NCBI RefSeq assembly: GCF_004337985.1
Contig: NC_043744.1
Location: 5,427,316-5,491,315, forward strand
Direction of reading: 5' to 3'
Length of the DNA: 64,000 nucleotides
DNA from: Pyricularia pennisetigena
Taxonomy: Eukaryota > Ascomycota > Sordariomycetes > Magnaporthales > Pyriculariaceae
The stretch's first letter is position 1. Each line of letters begins with the position of its first letter. The notes under the pieces are model-generated. The model was given only the letters and a program-made list of their open reading frames with translations, had not been told where the DNA came from and did not search any database. A program made the translations under genes and the position numbers. Positions 43,206-53,037 of the stretch are shown one piece after another.

Positions 43206-44005
43206 ATGAAGTCCATCGTGAGCATCACCGTCGGCACTCTGGCGCTGGCCATCAACAGCGTCAGCGGCCACTACATCTTCCAGCAACTCGCCGTGGGCGG
43301 GCGCAGCTTTGGCGTGTACGAGCACATCCGCCGCAACACAAACAACAACTCGCCCGTGACGAGCCTGTCGGACGCGGACCTGCGCTGCAACGTCGGCGGC
43401 AGCACCGGCGGCTCCACCACCACCGTCGACGTCAAGGCCGGCGACTCCTTCACCTTCACGACCGACGTGGCCGTGTACCACCAGGGGCCCGTCAGCATCT
43501 ACATGTCCAAGGCCCCCGGATCCGTGTCCAGCTACGACGGCAGCGGTGACTGGGTCAAGACCTTCGACTGGGGCCCCGTCTTCACCGGCGGCCAGATCAC
43601 CTGGCCCCTGAGGAGCACCTACACCCACTCCATCCCCAGCTGCATTCCCGACGGCGAGTACCTGCTCCGCATCCAGAGCTTGGCCATCCACAACCCCGGC
43701 GACGTGCCGCAGTTCTACTCGTCGTGTGCCCAGGTCCGCGTCACCGGCGGCGGCAGCAAGACCCCCTCGTCGACCGTCAAGATTCCAGGCTTCATCAAGG
43801 CTACAGGTGAGTGAAATGACGACGTGTTTAGGTTGCTTCGTGCAGCAAGCCACCAGGGCGATGTTGTGACAATGATCTCGAAATACCAGTACTGACATGG
43901 AATCGTGTGCTTTTCCCCCCAACCACAGACCCCGGCTACACCGCCAACATCTACAACGGCCTCAAGAACTACACCGTTCCCGGCGGTCCCGTCTTCACCT
44001 GCTGA
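43206..44005 (+). CDS. AA9 lytic polysaccharide monooxygenase (former GH61)
   Basis: Copper enzyme that oxidatively cleaves cellulose or related glucans outside the cell. Exons 43206-43806 and 43929-44005 give 225 residues. The signal peptide ends ...INSVSG and exposes His22 as the N-terminal residue of the mature protein ([11 protein letters not shown]), half of the copper histidine brace. The second brace His is His92 in [17 protein letters not shown], and the axial Tyr is Tyr171 in [13 protein letters not shown], with the companion His of LAIHNPGDV just before it. Cys pairs fit the family (LRCN, SIPSC, SSCAQ and the terminal Cys). The last exon ends GGPVFTC with no cellulose-binding module. 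The gene lies 6 kb from cellobiose dehydrogenase, a known electron donor for this family. Confidence 0.95.
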
Positions 44006-44231
44006 GTGGAGAAATGACTTTTTGCTTGTGTCTGGTGTGGTAAATCAATCATCTGGTGGTCCCGAATAGGCTCTTTTTTTTTGTTTATATCTTTTCTGTA
44101 TATATTTAAACTTAGGCTTGAATGAATTCCTTTCAAGGGCTCTGCTGTGGCCTGGTACCATGCATGGTTAGCATCTGATCCAATTCTGATGCTTGTCCTA
44201 CCACTTCTGTAACCGTCTACAGCCCAGCAAC

Positions 44232-46025
44232 CTACAACTTTGCACTCCCGCCCCTCACCTCCTTCTTGGCAATATCCCTCAGCTCCCGCCTCAGGATCTT
44301 ACCGCTGGGAGACTTGGGAATCGCATCGACCAGCACCACCCCTCCCCGCAGCTTCTTGTGCGGCGCCACCCTGCTCGCCATCCAGTCCGCGATCTCCTTG
44401 GCCTTTGCCTCGCCTCCGGCCTTTTTCTCCCCAAGCACAACGTACGCCCTTGGCACCTCGGTCGCCAGCTCCTTGTCCTGGACGCCAACGACGCCGACGT
44501 CGGAGACCTCAGGGTGCCCCAGCAGCAATCCCTCCAACTCCGCCGGCGCAACCTGGAATCCCTTGTACTTGATGAGCTCCTTGAGCCGGTCGACGCAGTA
44601 CAGGTTCCCGAACCTGTCCTTCCGGAAGACGTCGCCCGTCTTGAAGTACCCATCCTCACTCATCGTCTCCTTGGTCTTGTCCGGCTTGTTCAGGTATCCC
44701 AAGAACATCTGCGGACCTTTGACCCAGAGCTCGCCCTCGGCCATCTCATCGCCGTCCGGAACCTCACTGCCGTCCGCCGCGACCAGCTTGGCCGTCATGT
44801 TGGGCATAAGCTTGCCGACGCTGCCCATAAACTTTGCCCACTCGTCGGGCGTCTGGACCGAGACGACGGGCGACATCTCCGAGAGGCCGTAGCCCTGCTT
44901 GACGGGGAGCTTGAGCCGGTTCCACAGCTCCTCGGTCAGCTCGCGGGTCAGAGGCGCGGCGCCCGAGTGCAGCATCTTTAGCGATGAGAGGTCGTATCTG
45001 TCGCAGACGGGCGACTTGGCAAATGCCAGCACGATGGGCGGAGGGACGTACGCGTACGTGATGCGGTGTTTCTCGATCAGCGCGCACACCTGGTCCATGT
45101 CGAAGCGGGACATGATAATCAGCTCCCAGCCAAAGTAGGCTGAGGACAGAACGCATGATATAAGGCCCTGGGAGGCGATGTTAGTATATGGTGACTTTTT
45201 CATGTACAGTCGAGAGAACAACAGAGAATGAGAGAAGAGAGAGAAAAAAAAAAAAAAAAAAAAAAAGAAACTCACATATATGTGAAAGAACGGCGTGACC
45301 CCCAACATCCGATCGCCCTGCCCATCCAGCCCTCCCACAGGCAGAAGGTAATAACCCTCAGTCCGGCCCACCTGCAACAGGTTGGCCACGATGTTATAGT
45401 GGCTCAGACACACCCCCTTGGGCAGCCCCGTGGTGCCGCTGCTGTACACCAAGAAGGCCAAGTCCTTCTTCGGCTCCACGAGGGTCTGGGCATACTTGCT
45501 GCAGTAAAACGTGCTTCTGATGCTGCTGTAGTGCTTGAACCTGCTGCCGCCGGCCGCCTCCTCCTCCGTCATGTGCTTGCCGACCAGGATGATCCTGTCA
45601 TCCGGGATGCCCGCCGCCGCCGCCGCCTTGACCGCGACGTCAAGGTGCTGGAGCTGCGTGACGAGCGCGCGGGCGCCCGAGTCGCGCAGCTGAAAGGCCA
45701 GCTCGTCGGCCGTGTAGAGCGGGTTGGCGGGACTGGCCACGCCGCCCGCCCACAGCAGGCCCATGGTGATGACCGGGGTGTCGATGCTGTTGGGGGTGAA
45801 AAAGGCCATGACCTCGCCGCGCCGCCATCCCCAGAGCGCCTTGAGCCCCTTGCCGAACTCGACCGATGCGCTGCGGAGGGCACCCCAGTCGAGCCGGTCG
45901 CCCGTCGCCCCATCTGTGTAGATGATCTTGCTGTCTAGGAACGGCTTGCTGCGCCGCGAGAAGCACAAGTTCCAGATGTCCGTCTCTGGAATGGGGATTT
46001 GTTCATAGGGCGAGTTGAACGGCAT
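44232..46025 (-). CDS. Acyl/aryl-CoA ligase (4-coumarate:CoA ligase-like), peroxisomal
   Basis: ANL-superfamily enzyme activating a carboxylic acid as adenylate and then thioester with CoA. Exons 46025-45276 and 45167-44232 give 561 residues. Motifs in order: AFLVYSSGTTGLPKG (phosphate loop), VTPFFHIY, PVKQGYGLSEMSP (adenine motif), DGYFKTGDVFRKD, DRLKELIKYKGFQVAPAELE (hinge) and IPKSPSGKILRREL (catalytic Lys). The C terminus is AKL, a type-1 peroxisomal targeting signal, so the protein should work in peroxisomes or glyoxysomes. The acid (phenylpropanoid, fatty or other) cannot be told. The intron carries a run of about 23 T on the coding strand directly after its donor. A TTG upstream in the same frame was not taken as start. 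Confidence 0.9.
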   Translation of the reverse strand: MPFNSPYEQIPIPETDIWNLCFSRRSKPFLDSKIIYTDGATGDRLDWGALRSASVEFGKGLKALWGWRRGEVMAFFTPNSIDTPVITMGLLWAGGVASPANPLYTADELAFQLRDSGARALVTQLQHLDVAVKAAAAAGIPDDRIILVGKHMTEEEAAGGSRFKHYSSIRSTFYCSKYAQTLVEPKKDLAFLVYSSGTTGLPKGVCLSHYNIVANLLQVGRTEGYYLLPVGGLDGQGDRMLGVTPFFHIYVSFFFFFFFFFSLFSHSLLFSRLYMKKSPYTNIASQGLISCVLSSAYFGWELIIMSRFDMDQVCALIEKHRITYAYVPPPIVLAFAKSPVCDRYDLSSLKMLHSGAAPLTRELTEELWNRLKLPVKQGYGLSEMSPVVSVQTPDEWAKFMGSVGKLMPNMTAKLVAADGSEVPDGDEMAEGELWVKGPQMFLGYLNKPDKTKETMSEDGYFKTGDVFRKDRFGNLYCVDRLKELIKYKGFQVAPAELEGLLLGHPEVSDVGVVGVQDKELATEVPRAYVVLGEKKAGGEAKAKEIADWMASRVAPHKKLRGGVVLVDAIPKSPSGKILRRELRDIAKKEVRGGSAKL

Positions 46026-46840
46026 GTTGCTTGTGCTGGTGGGGCGAGAATGAGTTGCCAAGTAATCAATATATCCCTATTCAAGAAGTAACGGGGAGGA
46101 ATTGCTTCTGATTTGCAAGGGACCAATAACAAGGCCCTGACGAGACAAAAGGTGAGAAAGCCGTCAGAAACCAGACGTCTACTAGAAACGAAAAAAAAAG
46201 TATTTCTTGCTTGCTTGGGAACTTTGACTTTGTTTGTGTTACAGGTGCTCGGTCACGCCCTTGCTGTCAACAGAAAGCTCCTGCCCGCTTTCTTTCGGCT
46301 TGTCGGTTCTTGCTAGCGTCACTGAGTTTACCCCACACAGTAACGTAACCCCCAAACGGCCCACTTGGTCTTTGTGCAGAATGCGGGGAAGAGGATCCTT
46401 TGAGATAACCCCATAGCTTCGCTTCAACGTCGCTCAACTTGAGCCTCAGCCTGAGTAAAGGTGCAACTTGGTCTTATGGATGGAAGATCCAACTACCGGC
46501 ATACATAGTAAGCATGCATGGTAATCAAGTAATGCGGTTCCAGAACCCAAATGGGATTTAGCTTCCTGGATTGATTGGAGCTTCTCCCAATTGAAACAGC
46601 AAATTATCCCCTCCATATTTCCAATGATCTCTTTTTCCATTATTCTATCAATAACAGCACTACAAAACCATGTCTTGTCATCCACCTCTTGTGGGCATCA
46701 ATCAAAAAAACTGAACATAGATAGACTGCTCGCCCGCTCGCTTCAAGTCAAGACTCCACAACGCCTTTTGCCCAACAAAACTCAAGTATCCCTTCAGACG
46801 TTTCTATCCGTGTGCGTCTCCAAGAAAACGCAAAGTCTAT
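46026..46840. other. Intergenic, about 815 bp
   Basis: Upstream of the CoA ligase and downstream of the synaptojanin-type gene, both on the minus strand. No gene or repeat was recognised. Confidence 0.5.
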
Positions 46841-49800
46841 TCAGCTGGGTCTGAGGACCTTGAAAGCACTTAGTTGATCGTCTGTATCATTGTCCATAAG
46901 GCTAAAATTTTCCCCAGGAGTCTGGCTCATCGCTGAAGGCCGATCTGGCACCGGCCTTGACTGTAGTTGGTTTGCCTGATTTGTTTGATCTTGCACCACG
47001 GTCTGCTCGCTCCTTAACCCCGGGGGTTTGGGTTTTGGCCGCACCTCTGGTGACATCGTCGGTTTCCTGCTGGGTTTTGGTGGCGGCGCTGCTGAATCTA
47101 CCGCCCTGTCGATCCCCAGCTCGCTCGCTGTGGGCGGGGTTGCAATCGGCCTCCGTGCGAGTCCGCCATCCTTCCCCCGGAGGGGAGACACTTGCTGCAT
47201 CGCTTGCTGTCGCTCACCGAGTCTGCCAACCACACCTTTCAGCCCGTCCTTTGCTCGTCCAGGCGACTTTGGCCTCTGAGCTACTGCCATATGGTCGCTC
47301 TGAGCGATGGTTGGGCTCCCGGCTGGGCTTAAACCAGCCAGGTGAGCCGGCTTCTTGGCCACTGGTGGCGGAGCATTACTTGACTTTGTGGTTGACGATG
47401 CCGACGATGTAGGTGGTGGTTGCGCCTTGACAGCTTTCCTTGGGATCACGTCAGATGGTGGAGGCAGAACCTTGGTTGGCAGCTTGGCTGGAAGGGTTGA
47501 CGCCCTCTCCGGCCCAGGACCAGATCCACTGTTGCCTGGTTGCCTTCTGGGGGGCGGAGGCGGCGGCGGCGTCTGGTTTCTATAAGAGCTAGACACATGC
47601 TCGCTCTGTGTACTCGGTCTTCTTGTGAATTGAGCGGACAATGCAGAAGATGGCATCTCGTTACGCAGATTCGAACCCGAATGCTGGTCACTCTGCCCTG
47701 TAGGCTTTCTTGCGAACTGCGATGACAGTGCAGATGGATCGTATGGAGGTGGCAGCTTCCTGACTGTCTGCTGCTGCTTCAGTGTCGGCAGCACGTGCTC
47801 GTATGGACTCGTTGAGATGCTCGAGTACGAATTACTCAGTCGAGAGTCTGATCTGGGCACCGTCACCCAGTCTGGTTCTTCTGTCGGCACAAATGGATTC
47901 GGAGGCCTGTTGGGATTCAAGACTGTGACGTGAGATGACGCGGTAGGTCTCGGTGGCACCACAGTCGACCTGGCTGTTCGACCATTCTCGAGCCACCACT
48001 TCTGCCGGTCGGTACTAGCCGGTGGCAAGCCAGGCTCAATCGATCCATACCCTTTCAGGTCCTCATCATCCGTGTCGGCCGTCTGAATGCTGATGGCGTC
48101 GCCCATGTCTGCCTTTCTCCGTTCGTAAATCTCCCGGGAGAACTGCTCCCTGAGCGCCTCGTCAACAATGTTGACTGTGCATTCAAAAGTTCCGTAGACG
48201 GGTCTGTGATCTGAGAACCTGAGGGGAGCCGAATCGTACGAGGTTTGGCGAATATTGTTGCCTTTTCGCAAAATGCGGTCCGTCCACGCGGGTATCCTCG
48301 CTTTCTCACTACACAGATTGTCAGATAGCCCGAGCCTGCCATAATTCTTGTTCCAGTACTTACGAGGAGTCGTAGACATCGCTTCCGAGATCAAACTTGT
48401 AAGTAGGCATAAAGTTGATTCGAGCCTCGGAGTAGTATTGGAAAGAGAGACCAGCAACCATTTGCAGGTTCAGCTGTTCTTGAATCAGCGAAATACTCAA
48501 AGAAAAGAAAAAAAAATCATCCGAATAGCGCTGCGTCTAAGCATACCTGGTCGTTTTCATAGAGGCGCTCAAGGTCTTGCCGTTTGATAAGATCCATGGT
48601 CTTCTCTCTGCTCAACCCAATGCGGTAATTGAAGTCACCAAGCCAGATTACGGTATCTGTCGAAAAGTCGTCAGTTTCAAGACACGAAGCCCACAAATGC
48701 TTTGTGTAGCAGCCACGGCAGCTTACCGTGATCATCGATGCCCCTATTTCTCTGAAATCGGAGACCCTGGTGAATGGTAGCATAGTCCTTATTCCTCTCC
48801 TCGTAGTTTGCAAACCCAGCGGCCAGATGCGCCGTGACAAAGCATATCGGCGTGCTGGCATAATCGAGCCTAATCGCAACGGCACCCTTGTTGCCGGCCA
48901 TGCCTGACATGCCAGTCTTCTTGACACTGCCCTCGACGTTCTTGATATTCCGCAGCGCTGAAGCCTTGACGAAAATGCAAAGCGCTGCACCGACAAGTTG
49001 TCCACTTCTGAGCAGGACGTACTTTTCTTGGCCATGCCGTTCGCAGTTCTCGTTGAGTGTTTGCTTGACCGCGTTTTCCCAGAGCTGTTTCCTTCTGGGG
49101 TCACTGTTCATGATTTGTTGCGGGCTGAGCTCGACAATTTCTTGGAATCCAACGGCGACAATTTCTGGCTGCCTATCTCCTAGGACAGCAGGCCAAAGCC
49201 ATGGTGACAGGTCTTCGTCGATTCCCTCTGTCCGGCCATTGAGGTTGAACGTCCCCACCAAGCTACAACCAGATCAGTGATCATGCCGATTCCAAGATGG
49301 CCAGTTGAAGAGTACTCACATAGATATGGTCTCAGTGGAGGAGAATTGAGCACTTCGTTTCGAAAGTTCCACTGCAACATAGTCACTAATAGGGTCATAC
49401 AGAACCACAGGTGATTGGCCGTAGATCCTGCCCAGGAGGAGGTCGATTGTGTTCTGTCGCCCTTTGTCTGCGAAATTGTTGATATATAGCCGTGTCGCCG
49501 ATTTTCGGACATCGGCGAAAGTACCGGCAAGTGACATCTTGCCGTGGCGTGTGAATGAAGACTTGAGCGCTCCCGTGCCAGCGTAGATTCTCGACAATGC
49601 ATCGCCATTGTCTGCCCACATGCTCGAGTGCCGCATCCAAAAGTCCGACGTAGCAAACTCTCCCCTATGACCCAGAAAGGTTTCGACTGCCATTTGTGAG
49701 ATCAGGGTCTGAATAAGATTGGTGCGGTCGAGACAGTCAAGGCAGTTTGTCCTGAAGACCCCCTCTTGCTGCAGAAGTACTACATAGCGTGGTGCTGATG

Positions 49801-51376
49801 GCTTGCCAACCTCCTCTCCATCCCTGGTAACTTCGGAAAGATAATACGCAAACCCATCTGCAGAGGCTTCAATGTAGTGTCTGATTTGCTTTGCAGCTTC
49901 GTAACCTTGCGGCCCCTTCGTCTCCGCATGGAAGTCGTACTCGGTGGCGCGCAAGAGCGCATGATCTTGCTGGCTGTGCTTCTCACCACGGCGACTCAGG
50001 GGACAATGCTGGATGCCGTAGCGAAAGGATTGAGTAAGCTCAAGCTCTCCTGGTTTGGTCGCGCTCAGCAAGTTGACCACGTGTACTGCTCCGTATGTCT
50101 GCTCCAAGTCTTCAAAGTGTTTGTTAAAGGCCGGTTGTGTCCCATCAGGCGACCTCGTGAGCGTGATTTTCTGCTGTCCAGGTATCAGCCCGGCAGACTG
50201 CTCCCAGAATACAGGAACTGAACCTCGGACCTGGCAGTACGAGAAAACCACCCCGGACGGACTCCAGTATGTCGTTTCCGACTCGACAAAGTTTGCCACA
50301 TTACCATCGTCATCAATACCACGGGAGTTGAACCGGGTGCCAGCCCGGCGGCATGAGAGACGGGATATAAGGGTAAGATATGATGGCATGCCAGCCTTGG
50401 ATCCACCCCTCAACGGCGCTATTGGCTGCGGCAAAGTGATCGTCTGACAGAACCCTCGGATGGCGGACGTCAAAAACCAGGAAGCATCAAGGGCCTCTCT
50501 TTCATGCGCCATCAGACGCGATCGGAACTGCACAAGCGGGTCTATCATGAAAGAGTTCCACAAGAATTCTTCGTCAAAGTTGTCAATGTTGAACGCAGAA
50601 GCGTCTGCTGGTCTGCTGAGTGTCAGGATAAAACTTCACATGAACACTTGCAGGTGAATCTCTTACCTGTCCTGCAGCCGGTTTGTAAGATCAAAATCAG
50701 TACTGAAATAGAAGCTTCCGTTGCTCAACAACTTTTGAACTTCGGCACACGGGTGCTCCAAAGTAGGATCCCTTCTGCTCAAGCCCTGACCATAGGCTGA
50801 CGACCCATCATCTTCGTAATACGGGTCTGTGGAAAGAACGTCATCATACTCGTTCGTATTCAGACAGAAGAACTCCACGGCATTGATCCTCTCGATAGTC
50901 TCTCCCGGGCGCAAGGTCGCAACCCTCGAGGCGCTCGTGATGACGCAAATGAAGACATCTTGGCCCATGGATATCAAGCCAAGCGTGCCGTATATAGGTC
51001 GCGAGGTAAGCGGGCGGTAATCCTCCAGAAGCTTCCTAGTGTTGGGGGCAAACTCCACCATGCACTTGGCGGCGTTGCTCGAGCCCTCGCCCGGCCGGGA
51101 GCGTGAATTCGGAAGGGCGGAAAAGGAGCCGTTCGAGAGAGGGTCGGGGCTGGAGCCGCCATGCCGGAAGACTAGAGCATGTGATTTGGATACGATAGCG
51201 ATGGATCGGAACGGATAGTCGCGGATTAAGAGCTGGCTGGTCTTTTCGGCCGAGGTCTGAGAGACGGGTGCGGCGGTGGGCGTTGGACCCCATGTGTTGG
51301 GCGGCGGTTCCATGCTCAAGACGTTGTTGAGCATGTTGTCCATGCCGGTGGCCGCGCGACGGAAATGCTGCTCCAT
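46841..51376 (-). CDS. Synaptojanin-type polyphosphoinositide phosphatase (SAC1 + inositol 5-phosphatase; Inp51/52/53-like)
   Basis: Removes 5- and 4-phosphates from phosphoinositides at the plasma membrane and endosomes, linking endocytosis and actin. Minus-strand exons 51376-50667, 50612-49320, 49262-48727, 48656-48547, 48473-48364 and 48308-46841 join in phase to 1408 residues. The N-terminal SAC domain carries IYGTLGLISMGQDVFICVI, FWEQSAGLIPGQQKITLTRS and the catalytic Cys-x5-Arg in RTNCLDCLDRTN. The 5-phosphatase domain starts LVGTFNLNGRTEG and has both signatures, TVIWLGDFNYRIG and RIPAWTDRILRKG, plus APLRFSDHRPVYGTF. The ~400-residue tail is Pro/Ser-rich with polyproline (TPPPPPPPRRQPG) and an NPF motif (PNPFVPTEE) that would bind EH-domain endocytic proteins. 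All catalytic residues are present, including the SAC cysteine that Inp51 lacks. Confidence 0.95.
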
Positions 51377-52299
51377 GGCGGGCAACTGCGTCGGGGCAGC
51401 TTGGAGGTGTTCAGCGCATATTATGGTTTTGACGTTGGAGTTGGAACGGAACTGCCGGTTGCCCTCCTCAATTCCTCGACTACCTTAGCCGCTCGACTAG
51501 GTCTGGGCTCAGATACGCGGCAATCGCGCTCCTCCCTGCGCTTGGTGTCTCGTGCGTATTGTACTGTAAGTTCGCTAATTATGGGAATTGCTGGGGATCT
51601 ATATAGAATTGACAGGGTATAAGATGTCGAATACAGCTATGATCGATTCAGCTGTCGGGACTGTATCGTGTTCATTTTCGCGCATCATCAGATCCTTGTC
51701 GATTTGCGATCCGCTGTTGGCCTCAGGGCTCTGCCGCCCGTCAGCCGCGCGAGATCCAATGACGCAACTCGCCTGTGACCAAGAAGTTGTAGCGGGGCTA
51801 GGTGCTGTGCCCCACCTCCACCACTGAAGGCCGACCCTGAGTGCCTGAAGAGCCCCAAGACACCAGAGAGACAAGTACCGTGATCCTAACTTACTTGTTC
51901 ATGACTGGCATTTCGCTTGGAGATGTCTGTATCACGTTATCGCTGTTAATTCATCTCTTCTTATGTTAGAGTTAGCAATGAACGGAAAGTCCCGACATAC
52001 TGTTCAAAAGTTGGATAGATGTCCACACCATTAGTAACATTTGATAGCTAATGTGTATAATATTGATGGCTGGTACGGAGCAGACAATATTCTTCATATC
52101 ATCGCTGTAGTCTACCTGATCTTTCAAGATAATTGTATCCGCTTGACTTTCTCTGGATATGACTGGTCCAATTATAAATCGTCTATTGAAAAGCTTGCCT
52201 GCAGGTTGGGATATTCCCCAACTCGTGTCAAGTGGAAACGTTTACCCTGCTGTTAATGCGTCTTCAGTGCACGAGTCGACATCTCAATACGGGTTGTAA
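51377..52299. other. Intergenic, about 920 bp
   Basis: Promoter side of the phosphatase gene up to the tRNA. No coding signal was recognised. Confidence 0.5.
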
Positions 52300-52386
52300 T
52301 CTTCCGTGGCGCAATTGGCTAGCGCGTTCGACTGTTAAGTCCCGACGCAACATCGAGAGGTTGTCAGTTCAAGCCTGACCGGAAGA
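52300..52386 (+). tRNA. tRNA-Asn (anticodon GTT) with a 14-nt intron
   Basis: A complete cloverleaf folds by eye. The acceptor stem 52300-52306 pairs all seven bases with 52380-52386. D stem 52309-52312/52322-52325 (GCGC with GCGC) has loop AATTGGCTA. Anticodon stem 52327-52331 pairs with 52353-52357 (one U-G). The loop CTGTTAA holds anticodon GTT at 52334-52336. The variable loop is 5 nt, and T stem 52363-52367/52375-52379 has loop TTCAAGC. The two halves of the anticodon arm are separated by 14 extra bases, about 52338-52351, at the canonical intron position one base 3' of the anticodon. CCA is not encoded, as expected in eukaryotes. Confidence 0.9.
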
Positions 52387-52563
52387 GACATCACAGGCCT
52401 GATCAAGGAATTATATCTTGGGCATACCATTCTAACGGCCCTGATCGCAGATTATTTTCAACTGAAGAAAATCTACGTCACCGCTCCAATTACTTTTGCT
52501 CACATGAGTTTTTAGCCTTTTATCCAGAACATTCGAATTTATCTAGGCCGGCCGCTAGGTATA
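52387..52563. other. Spacer between tRNA and MITE, 177 bp
   Basis: Contains the expected Pol III termination region and the left TA of the MITE insertion (52562-52563). No further signal was seen. Confidence 0.5.
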
Positions 52564-53037
52564 CAGCACCTGTCCAAAAATAACGCAACAATCCCAAAAT
52601 CTCACCAAAAGTCTGTATTTTCACAAAGCCATAACTTTCCCAATATACGCGGCGCAAACTCGTAAATTTAAATTCGAATAGATATTTAGTAAAATAAACA
52701 CACATTCAAGTTCCACTGCTATTGCTCCTATACTGAGTAATTGGTGAAGTTTTGAAATAAAAATGCCAAAATTTCCAAAACCTGCATCCACTATACATCC
52801 CCTGTAACCCACTGTAACGGTATTTTTTCAACTTTTGCTCGTTTATATTCGTATTTACAACTCTAATAAACAATAAAACCTGATAATATTAGTATGCAAA
52901 AAAAGAGAGAGTTTTAAACTATATACTGATAGCTTCTTGGTATGCTAGTATTTTGAATTGATTGAATTATCTGTTGTTGAAACCCGCGAATTTTGGTGTG
53001 ATTTTGGGATCGTTGCGTTACTTTTGGACAGGTGCTG
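52564..53037. mobile_element. 474-bp MITE with 47-bp terminal inverted repeats, TA target duplication (Tc1/mariner-type)
   Basis: The first 47 bases (52564-52610, beginning CAGCACCTGTCCAAAA) match the reverse complement of the last 47 (52991-53037) at 44 positions. The element is flanked on both sides by TA (52562-52563 and 53038-53039), the target duplication of Tc1/mariner and pogo-type transposons. The interior of about 380 bp is AT-rich with no open frame of note, so it must depend on a transposase encoded elsewhere. The high identity of the two ends suggests a fairly recent insertion. It lies 177 bp downstream of tRNA-Asn. Confidence 0.88.
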
